This document shows positions 1 to 5,112 of a stretch of 6,499 bases of DNA, piece by piece. The stretch spans positions 1 through 6,499 of the forward strand of contig JASGCG010000096.1 in assembly GCA_030054235.1 (NCBI GenBank), in the 5' to 3' direction. Each line of letters begins with the position of its first letter. Position 1 is the first letter of the stretch. The notes below the pieces were generated by a model, which saw nothing but the letters and a program-made list of their open reading frames with translations, was not told the DNA's origin and ran no database searches. A program made the position numbers and the translations under genes. The DNA is from Bacteroidia bacterium (GTDB lineage Bacteria; Planctomycetota; Phycisphaerae; Phycisphaerales; SM1A02).

Positions 1-2
1 CC

Positions 3-797
3 ATGATCCATCCGAGCGCAGTCATCGAAGGCGACGTCACCATCGGCGAGGGCTGCGAGATCGGCCCGCACTGCACGATCCGCGGCAACGTCACGCTCGG
101 CGCGGGCAATCGACTGATCGCCGGCGTGCACCTGTCGGGTCCGCTCACGATCGGCGATGGCAACATCATGTTCCCGGGCTGCTGCCTGGGCTTCGCGCCG
201 CAGGACGTCGGATTCCCATGGGACAAGCCCGGCGCGGGGCTCGAGATCGGCAGCCACAACACCTTCCGCGAGAGCGTGGCGATCCACCGCGCCAAGACCG
301 ACCAGCCCACGCGCGTGGGCAACCACACCTACTGGATGAGCTGCTCGCACGCCGGTCACGACTGCCAGGTCGGCGACCGCTGCATCATCGGCAGTGGCTC
401 GCTGCTCGCGGGTCACGTCGAGCTCGCCGATCGCGTGCTCATGTCGGGCAACACGAGCCTGCACCAGTTCGTGCGCGTGGGCACGGGCGCCATGCTCAGC
501 GGCCACGCGGGCAGCGTGCGCGATGTGCTGCCGTGGTTCACGGTGACCACGATGAACTTCTGCGGCAGCGTGAACGTGGTCGGCCTGCGCCGCAACGGCT
601 TCACGCCCGAGCAGATCGACACGGTGCGCTGGATCTACCGCACGCTCTGCCTGTCCAAGAGCCTGCCAAGCACGCGCGTGGCAGCCGTGCGCGAGCGCGC
701 CGGCGATCCTCTGGTCGACGAGTACCTGCGCTTCATCGATGCCTCCAAGCGTGGCCTCTGCCTGCGCGGCGGCCGCCGCACCAGCGATGAGGGGTGA
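3..797 (+). CDS. lpxA: LpxA-family acyl-ACP--UDP-N-acetylglucosamine O-acyltransferase (divergent)
   Basis: Known role of the family: it transfers a 3-hydroxyacyl chain from acyl carrier protein to the 3-OH of UDP-GlcNAc, the first step of lipid A synthesis, as a cytoplasmic trimer. What is seen: 264 aa (E. coli LpxA has 262), with imperfect hexapeptide repeats of a left-handed beta-helix over residues 1-190 and a helical tail from about 200. The start MIHPSAVIEG is typical. By eye alignment, the catalytic His125 of E. coli is H119 (in GHDC), and H95, H116, H138 and H154 match E. coli H99, H122, H144 and H160. G167 matches Gly173 of the acyl-chain ruler, which would fit a longer chain. Odd: K76, E200 and R205 of E. 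coli appear as G70, V193 and N198, with a two-residue insertion near residue 72. It may be a true LpxA or a paralogue with another nucleotide-sugar substrate. The start lies 3 bases into the window, so its ribosome binding site is not visible. Confidence 0.8.
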   Translation: MIHPSAVIEGDVTIGEGCEIGPHCTIRGNVTLGAGNRLIAGVHLSGPLTIGDGNIMFPGCCLGFAPQDVGFPWDKPGAGLEIGSHNTFRESVAIHRAKTDQPTRVGNHTYWMSCSHAGHDCQVGDRCIIGSGSLLAGHVELADRVLMSGNTSLHQFVRVGTGAMLSGHAGSVRDVLPWFTVTTMNFCGSVNVVGLRRNGFTPEQIDTVRWIYRTLCLSKSLPSTRVAAVRERAGDPLVDEYLRFIDASKRGLCLRGGRRTSDEG

Positions 798-802
798 GGG
801 CC

Positions 803-808
803 TACACT
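803..808 (+). promoter_or_regulatory. Putative -10 box (TACACT) for the YycJ-like gene
   Basis: TACACT fits the TANNNT pattern and ends 9 bases before the ATG at 818. Transcription from it would begin only a few bases before the start codon. There is no recognisable -35 hexamer at 16-18 bp. The box lies just after the stop codon of the lpxA-like gene. It supports the ATG at 818 over the GTG at 794, because a transcript from this box would not include 794. Confidence 0.4.
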
Positions 809-817
809 CCCCCCGCC

Positions 818-1687
818 ATGGACGGCGCACAGCTTTCGATCACGATGCTCGGCAGCGGCTCGAGCGGCAACGCCGCCATCGTGCAGTTCGGCTCGCTCAC
901 GCGCCGCGTCGTGCTGCTCGATGCCGGCCTGAGCCCGCGCAAGGTCCGCGAGGGGCTCCTGAACCGCTGCCCGCCGGGCACCGAACTCGGCGCGATCCTG
1001 CTCACCCACCTCGACGGCGACCACTGGCACCGTGGCTGGTCGGCGCAGCTCGCCCGCCGCGGCGTGCCGGTGCTCCTGCGCGCCGCGCACTTCGCCGGCG
1101 CGCTGGCGCTGGGCATCCCGCGCTCGTGCCTGCACGTGATCGAGGGCGAGGCCGCGCTCGGCGAACACCTGCGCGTGCGCGCCGTGCGCACGCCGCACGA
1201 CGAGGACGGCAGCACGGCCTTCATCATCGACACCCCCGCTGGCCGCATCGGCTGGGCGACCGACCTCGGCTCCGTGCACGATGAACTCATCGAGGCGCTG
1301 ACGGGCGTCGACCTGCTTGGCCTTGAATGCAACTACGACGAGGCGCTGCAGCGCGAGAGCCCCCGACCGTGGCACTTGAAGCAGCGCATCATGGGCGGAC
1401 ACGGGCACCTGTCGAACGACCAGGCGATGGATGCGCTCGATCGGATCCGCGCGGTCGCCGACCCTGCGGCGATCGGGCTGCTGCACCTGTCGCGCGATTG
1501 CAACTGCCCGCACCTGGTCTCGCGGCTTCTGGCCGCCCGGCACGCCGACCTCGCCGACCGCACGGTGATCGCGCGCCGCAGCGAAGCGAGCCCGGCGCTG
1601 CGATTCACTCGCTCCAGCGAACCGCTGGAGACTGCAGGCCACCCAGTGCCTGCTCGTGCATGGCCCGCCACGCGGGTGCCTGCGTGA
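818..1687 (+). CDS. Metallo-beta-lactamase-fold hydrolase, YycJ/WalJ-like
   Basis: 289 aa, soluble, with no signal peptide. The family is predicted to be metal-dependent phosphodiesterases or nucleases; YycJ/WalJ has been linked to DNA repair and cell-wall signalling in Firmicutes, so the substrate here is unknown. Family marks in order: LGSGSSGN at residues 11-18, LLDAG at 33-37, metal motif THLDGDH at 63-69, H127 in TPHDED, ATDLG with the bridging D149, LECNYDEA at 169-176, PWHLKQRI at 184-191, GHLSN at 196-200 and LLHLS at 221-225. The PWxLKQRI, GHLSN and HLS blocks are what point to YycJ rather than other beta-lactamase-fold proteins. Odd: the second His of the usual HxHxDH is Asp66. Start choice: ATG 818 leaves eight residues before the first strand and has a -10 box upstream; GTG 794, overlapping the preceding stop, would add eight residues and allow translational coupling. 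The last 26 or so residues lie outside the family core and overlap the opposing gene. Confidence 0.85.
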   Translation: MDGAQLSITMLGSGSSGNAAIVQFGSLTRRVVLLDAGLSPRKVREGLLNRCPPGTELGAILLTHLDGDHWHRGWSAQLARRGVPVLLRAAHFAGALALGIPRSCLHVIEGEAALGEHLRVRAVRTPHDEDGSTAFIIDTPAGRIGWATDLGSVHDELIEALTGVDLLGLECNYDEALQRESPRPWHLKQRIMGGHGHLSNDQAMDALDRIRAVADPAAIGLLHLSRDCNCPHLVSRLLAARHADLADRTVIARRSEASPALRFTRSSEPLETAGHPVPARAWPATRVPA

Positions 1688-2348
1688 GCCAGCCGCCGAT
1701 GCGGCGACCATCCTCATCGATCGGGACCAGGAGCGGCATCCCAGGAGGAAGCTCCTCCATCGGCGCGATCACGTCCTGCACCACGCGGCCCGCATCGTCG
1801 AGCTGGCGATAGACCTGGCTCGGGCCGTGCTCGGCATCGCGCACGCTGAGCCCAGGCACGACCAGGTCATCGCGGTCGATCCACCACGCAACCGGCGCCC
1901 CCGGCAGCACCGGCGTGCCGGGCTGCATGCACGCGAGCGTGCCGCACGGCTCACCGAGTTCAAGCTCCGGCACGAGGAACCGCCCGGGCCCAGGCCACAC
2001 CGCCTCGCGGCATCCGGCCTGTTGCGATCGATCGACGGCGAGCCGTGCATCATCGACGATGTCCGCGATCTCGTTGGGAGCTTCGTTGCCCCACACACCC
2101 ACGAGCTGCTCGACGGCAGCGTCGATCGTCGCGCGCGCATGGTCGCGGCACCACGGGCGCTCGCGCGGCGGGACGGCGGTGATCTCGCCGAGCGCCTGCG
2201 TGACCGCCTGCAACTGGATCAGCCACGGCACGCTCGCGCGGGCACGGCCGGCATCGCCATGCTCCGGCCATGTCCGACTGGCCGCAGCCCACTCGGACCA
2301 ACGACCGACCAGGCCAGCCCACGCCATGCTTCGGACATCAAGATCCAT
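1605..2348 (-). CDS. Conserved-looking protein of unknown function, tryptophan-rich
   Basis: 247 aa; I do not recognise the family. The composition is that of a real protein, with runs such as PWLIQLQAVTQALGEI and WWIDRDDLVVPGLSV, whereas the opposite-strand frame is full of His and Arg as shadow frames are. It has 13 Trp (5%), four scattered Cys (67, 113, 135, 140), no signal peptide and no membrane segment. The first 110 residues look mostly helical; residues 120-225 are rich in Pro and Gly and probably strands and loops. The start ATG at 2348 is chosen because a TACGCT box ends 6 bases before it; a second ATG at 2327 would remove seven residues. It is divergent from purF (53 bp apart) and its 3' end overlaps the YycJ-like gene by 83 bp. 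That it is a real gene is inferred from codon and residue quality; no function can be assigned. Confidence 0.7.
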   Translation of the reverse strand: MDLDVRSMAWAGLVGRWSEWAAASRTWPEHGDAGRARASVPWLIQLQAVTQALGEITAVPPRERPWCRDHARATIDAAVEQLVGVWGNEAPNEIADIVDDARLAVDRSQQAGCREAVWPGPGRFLVPELELGEPCGTLACMQPGTPVLPGAPVAWWIDRDDLVVPGLSVRDAEHGPSQVYRQLDDAGRVVQDVIAPMEELPPGMPLLVPIDEDGRRIGGWLTQAPAWRAMHEQALGGLQSPAVRWSE

Positions 2349-2354
2349 CGGGAA

Positions 2355-2360
2355 AGCGTA
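2355..2360 (-). promoter_or_regulatory. Putative -10 box (TACGCT) for the minus-strand gene
   Basis: Read on the minus strand, TACGCT ends 6 bases before the ATG at 2348. That distance would place the transcription start at or next to the A of the start codon, giving a leaderless mRNA. No Shine-Dalgarno sequence is visible (TTCCCG precedes the ATG) and no -35 consensus is seen. Confidence 0.45.
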
Positions 2361-2380
2361 GCGATCCTGCGTCGATCGCT
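2360..2380. repeat. 7-bp inverted repeat between divergent promoters
   Basis: AGCGATC (2360-2366) and GATCGCT (2374-2380) are perfect inverted arms separated by 7 bases. The centre, near 2370, lies almost midway between the two -10 boxes. This is a plausible operator for control of both directions. In GC-rich DNA a 7-bp repeat can also occur by chance. Confidence 0.35.
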
Positions 2381-2384
2381 GCGC

Positions 2385-2390
2385 TACCCT
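2385..2390 (+). promoter_or_regulatory. Putative -10 box (TACCCT) for purF
   Basis: TACCCT lies 11 bases before the ATG at 2402 and predicts a leader of only about 5 bases. There is no good -35 hexamer at the usual distance. The sequence before the ATG (CTCGCTCCCC) has no Shine-Dalgarno match. The box lies back to back with the minus-strand box at 2355-2360. Confidence 0.45.
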
Positions 2391-2401
2391 CCTCGCTCCC
2401 C

Positions 2402-4318
2402 ATGAGCGATGAACTGACCCACGAATGCGGCATCGCGGCCGTCCGCCTCAAGCACCCGCTTGAGTGGTACCGGGAGCGCCACGGCGATGCGCTCTGGGGT
2501 CTTCGGCGCCTGTACCTGCTGATGGAGAAGCAGCACAACCGGGGCCAGGATGGTGCGGGCATCGCAAGCGTGCGCTTCGACATGCCTGCGGGCGACGAGT
2601 ACCTGACGCGCCTGCGCAACGCCAAGCGCAGCCCGATCGAGCGCATCTTCGACGAGGCCACCGAGCCCGCCCGCGAACTCGGGCCGCATGCGCTGGCCAC
2701 GATGCCCACGCTAGAACTCAAGCGCGCCATGCCCCTGCTGGGCGAGGCGATGATCGGCCACCTGCGCTACGGCACGCACGGCGGCCGGGGCCAGTCGATC
2801 TGCCATCCGTTCATCCGTCGCCACAGCGTGTCCGCGCGCACCCTGGCGCTCTGCGGCAACTTCAACATGACCAATGCCCCCGAGCTCTTCCAGTCGCTCG
2901 TGGGCTACGGCGTGCATCCGGTGGGCGAGAGCGACACGGGCGTGGTGCTCGAGAAGATCGCGCACTCGATCGACCGCGAGCACAACCACCTCCGCACCGC
3001 CATGGGCGCCGGCTCCCTGCGCAACCTCGAGGGCGCACAGCTCGTCGAGGAAAGCGCGCGCCAAGTGGACTGGAAGCGCGTACTCGAATGGGCAGCCGAG
3101 CACTTCGACGGCGGCTACGTGCTGGCCGGCCTCGTCGGCAGCGGCGACCTGTTCGTGTGCCGAGATCCCAACGGGATCCGACCCGCCTTCATCCTCGAGA
3201 CCGACGAGGTCGTGGCGGTGGCGAGCGAGCGCCCGGCCTTGGCGGGCGTCTTCGGGGTCGACGATTCCCTGGTGCGGCCCCTGCCCCCCGGCCACGCGCT
3301 CACCGTCCGCCGTGATGGCACCGTGCGCTGCGATCGCTTCGCGCCCGAGCGGCCGCTGCGGCAGTGCTCCTTCGAGCGCATCTACTTCAGCCGTGGCAAC
3401 GACCGCGACATCTACCGCGAGCGAAAGGCGCTCGGCCGCAACCTCGCGCCGATCGTGCACCAGGCGCTCAACCGCCGGCTCGAGGACGCGGTCTTCAGCT
3501 TCATCCCCAACACGAGCGAGAGCGCCTACATCGGGCTGATCGAGGGGATCGAGGCCATCCAGCGCACGCACCATGCCGACCTCGCGTGGAGCCTGCTGCA
3601 GTGCGGAGAGCTCACGCGCGACCGCCTTGAGTTCCTGATGGACATCCATCCGCGCGCGGACAAGGTCGCACACAAGGACCAGAAGCTGCGCACGTTCATC
3701 ACGCACGACGCGGCACGAAAGGACCTGGTCAGCCACGTCTACGACATCACCCGTGGCACGGTGAATCCCGACGACACGCTCGTCGTCGTCGATGACAGCA
3801 TCGTGCGCGGCACCACGCTGCGCGATTCGGTCATCACGATGCTCTCGCGGCTGGGGCCCGCGCGCATCATCGTTGCCAGCAGCGCGCCGCCGATCATGTA
3901 CCCCGACTGCTACGGGATCGACATGAGCCACCTTGGCCGCTTCATCGCCTTCGAAGCGGCGGTGAATCTCGTGACCGCACGCGGCCAGGCCGCGGTGCTC
4001 GATGAGATCGAGGCCGCGTGCCGCGCGCAGGCCGAACTTCCGGCCGCGAAGATGCGCAACCACGTGAAGCGGCTCTACGACCTCGTGACCCACCAGGAAC
4101 TGTGTGCCGAAGTCGCCCGGCTCATCACACCGCACGGCGTGTCGTGGGCTGGAACCGTCGAAGTCGTCTACCAGACCGTCGAGGGGCTTCGTCAAGCCAT
4201 GCCCGGCCACACCGGGGACTGGTACTTCACGGGTGATTACCCCACGCCGGGTGGTTACCGGGTCCTGAACCGCGCTTATCTGAACTGGCGCAGCGGCATC
4301 GATGGCCGGGCCTACTGA
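2402..4318 (+). CDS. purF: Amidophosphoribosyltransferase, long PurF-type variant
   Basis: 638 aa, longer than classical PurF (about 470-505). Role: makes 5-phosphoribosylamine from PRPP and glutamine, the first committed step of purine synthesis, in the cytoplasm. N-terminal Ntn glutaminase: nucleophile Cys9 in HECG, implying removal of an 8-residue leader; NRGQDGAG at 46-53; GHLRYGTHG at 119-127; CGNFNMTN at 151-158; ESDTG around D178; CRDPNGIRP at 253-261. C-terminal phosphoribosyltransferase: CSFERIYFSR from 322, IPNTSE from 368, and the PRPP loop VVVDDSIVRGTT at 461-472. The oxyanion-hole Asn of E. coli (NGN) is Cys151, about 30 extra residues lie between 371 and 431, and there is a C-terminal extension with WYFTGDYP at 607-614. 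The Cys pattern of the 4Fe-4S cluster of the Bacillus type is absent. From memory, the opening and the WYFTGxYPTPGG tail match the long Bacteroidetes-type PurF. An upstream ATG at 2270 would run through the promoter and the opposing gene, so ATG 2402 is preferred. Confidence 0.88.
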   Translation: MSDELTHECGIAAVRLKHPLEWYRERHGDALWGLRRLYLLMEKQHNRGQDGAGIASVRFDMPAGDEYLTRLRNAKRSPIERIFDEATEPARELGPHALATMPTLELKRAMPLLGEAMIGHLRYGTHGGRGQSICHPFIRRHSVSARTLALCGNFNMTNAPELFQSLVGYGVHPVGESDTGVVLEKIAHSIDREHNHLRTAMGAGSLRNLEGAQLVEESARQVDWKRVLEWAAEHFDGGYVLAGLVGSGDLFVCRDPNGIRPAFILETDEVVAVASERPALAGVFGVDDSLVRPLPPGHALTVRRDGTVRCDRFAPERPLRQCSFERIYFSRGNDRDIYRERKALGRNLAPIVHQALNRRLEDAVFSFIPNTSESAYIGLIEGIEAIQRTHHADLAWSLLQCGELTRDRLEFLMDIHPRADKVAHKDQKLRTFITHDAARKDLVSHVYDITRGTVNPDDTLVVVDDSIVRGTTLRDSVITMLSRLGPARIIVASSAPPIMYPDCYGIDMSHLGRFIAFEAAVNLVTARGQAAVLDEIEAACRAQAELPAAKMRNHVKRLYDLVTHQELCAEVARLITPHGVSWAGTVEVVYQTVEGLRQAMPGHTGDWYFTGDYPTPGGYRVLNRAYLNWRSGIDGRAY

Positions 4319-4336
4319 CCCACGTCTTCAAGCCGC

Positions 4337-4365
4337 TTGACATCCGACGCGATTTGCTGTGCAAT
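4337..4365 (+). promoter_or_regulatory. Sigma-70-type promoter of rpsD
   Basis: A perfect -35 TTGACA at 4337-4342 is followed after exactly 17 bp by TGCAAT at 4360-4365 (four of six bases of TATAAT). The predicted transcription start is near 4372, giving a leader of about 18 nt before the ATG at 4390. It lies in the 71-bp gap after purF, so rpsD can be transcribed independently. It is the only promoter in the window with a clear -35 element, fitting a highly expressed ribosomal protein gene. Confidence 0.7.
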
Positions 4366-4389
4366 CGCCGATTCCCCAATCGAGAACAT

Positions 4390-4992
4390 ATGGCACGCTA
4401 CACAGGTCCAAAGGTCCGTCTCTCTCGCCGCGTCGGTGTCCCCATTGCGGATACCCCGAAGCACACCGCCAAGCGGCAGCTGACGCCTCCCGGCCCGCAC
4501 GGTTTCCGTGGCAAGCGCCCGAAGCCGTACGGCATCCGCCTGGATGAAAAGCAAAAGCTCAAGTTCCACTACTGCGTGATGGAGCGTCAGTTCCGCCGCA
4601 TGCTGGCGGAAGCGGGCGCGAGCAAGGGCAACACCGGTGAGGTGCTGCTGCAGATGCTCGAGCGTCGTCTGGACAACGTCGTGCGTCGCGCCGGCTTCGG
4701 CCGCACCATCTGGGCCGCTCGCCAGATCGTGGCCCACGGCCACGTGCTCGTGAACGGCAAGAAGGTCGACCGTCCGTCGTTCCCGGTCAGCCCCAACGAC
4801 GTCATCTCGATCAAGAAGGAGAATGTCCAGAAGCTCGTTCGCGAGACCATGGAATCGCTCGCCGGCCACGTCACGCCGGGCTGGATCGAGGTCAACCCCG
4901 CCGAACTGACGATCAAGGTGCTCGTGCTCCCCTCCTCGGAGCAGGTCCCCTTCGACGTCAACACCAACTTCATCGTCGAGTTCTACCGCTGA
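4390..4992 (+). CDS. rpsD: 30S ribosomal protein S4
   Basis: 200 aa (E. coli S4 is 206). S4 is a primary 16S rRNA binder that starts assembly of the 30S body; in several bacteria it also represses its own mRNA. Seen: the opening MARYTGPKVRLSRR, the QFRRML and SKGNTGE blocks (67-84), then the S4 RNA-binding domain from RLDNVV (93-98) through VNGKKV (121-126) to PNDVISI (135-141), and the typical C-terminal IVEFYR. It lacks the four-Cys zinc motif that some bacterial S4 proteins carry, so it is the zinc-free form. Start choice: ATG 4390 gives the canonical N-terminus; a TTG at 4354 in frame would add 12 residues with no resemblance to S4 and lies before the predicted transcription start. A weak GAGAA at 4382-4386 precedes the ATG closely. 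The gene has its own promoter and terminator, so it stands outside the rpsM-rpsK-rpsD-rpoA arrangement. Codons shift towards CGT Arg, as expected for high expression. Confidence 0.97.
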   Translation: MARYTGPKVRLSRRVGVPIADTPKHTAKRQLTPPGPHGFRGKRPKPYGIRLDEKQKLKFHYCVMERQFRRMLAEAGASKGNTGEVLLQMLERRLDNVVRRAGFGRTIWAARQIVAHGHVLVNGKKVDRPSFPVSPNDVISIKKENVQKLVRETMESLAGHVTPGWIEVNPAELTIKVLVLPSSEQVPFDVNTNFIVEFYR

Positions 4993-5014
4993 ACCCGGCG
5001 ACAGCCGCAAGCCC

Positions 5015-5054
5015 CGAGGGCGTGGACGAGTTCCGTCCGCGCCCTCGTTCGTTT
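5015..5054 (+). terminator. Rho-independent terminator of rpsD
   Basis: The arms 5015-5027 (CGAGGGCGTGGAC) and 5035-5047 (GTCCGCGCCCTCG) pair over 13 positions, with one G-U wobble; G5028 and C5034 can extend the stem by one pair and leave a 5-base loop. TTCGTTT follows at 5048-5054. The hairpin begins 22 bases after the rpsD stop codon and insulates the gene from its downstream neighbour. Confidence 0.85.
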
Positions 5055-5060
5055 CCGCGA

Positions 5061-5066
5061 TAGATT
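5061..5066 (+). promoter_or_regulatory. Putative -10 box (TAGATT) for the PpiD-like gene
   Basis: TAGATT follows directly after the rpsD terminator and matches TATAAT in four of six positions. Transcription from it would start near 5073 and leave a leader of about 40 nt. No clear -35 hexamer is found at 16-18 bp, where the terminator stem lies. The ATG at 5069 is out of frame with the gene. Confidence 0.4.
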
Positions 5067-5099
5067 CCATGCCCCGGCAGGCCACGCCGCCTGCCCTCC

Positions 5100-5103
5100 G
5101 AGG
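5100..5103 (+). promoter_or_regulatory. Shine-Dalgarno site GAGG of the PpiD-like gene
   Basis: GAGG lies 9 bases before the ATG at 5113 and decides this start. It is the clearest ribosome binding site in the window. Confidence 0.6.
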
Positions 5104-5112
5104 CCCAGAACC

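Noticed and set aside
794..817. GTG start at 794 for the YycJ-like gene, overlapping the preceding stop
   Set aside because: Possible through translational coupling, but the eight extra residues have no family match and the -10-like box at 803-808 fits ATG 818 better.
635..1717. 360-codon minus-strand open frame opposite the LpxA-like and YycJ-like genes
   Set aside because: Composition is Arg/Ala/Gln-rich without motifs, while the plus-strand frames carry clear family signatures.
2270..2401. N-terminal extension of PurF by 44 codons from an ATG at 2270
   Set aside because: The extension is Pro/Ser-rich with no family match, crosses the divergent promoter and would bury the nucleophile Cys far from the N-terminus; ATG 2402 places it at residue 9.
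1656..2405. 249-codon plus-strand open frame opposite the unknown minus-strand gene
   Set aside because: It is very rich in Arg, His and Pro, runs through the divergent promoter and overlaps the purF start; the minus-strand frame has the more natural composition.
2711..4210. 499-codon open frame on the minus strand opposite purF
   Set aside because: The translation is dominated by Ala, Arg, His, Val and Asp in the way typical of antisense shadows in GC-rich genes, and the plus strand carries an unmistakable PurF.
4354..4389. TTG start 12 codons upstream for rpsD
   Set aside because: The added residues do not resemble S4 and the TTG lies inside the promoter, upstream of the predicted transcription start.
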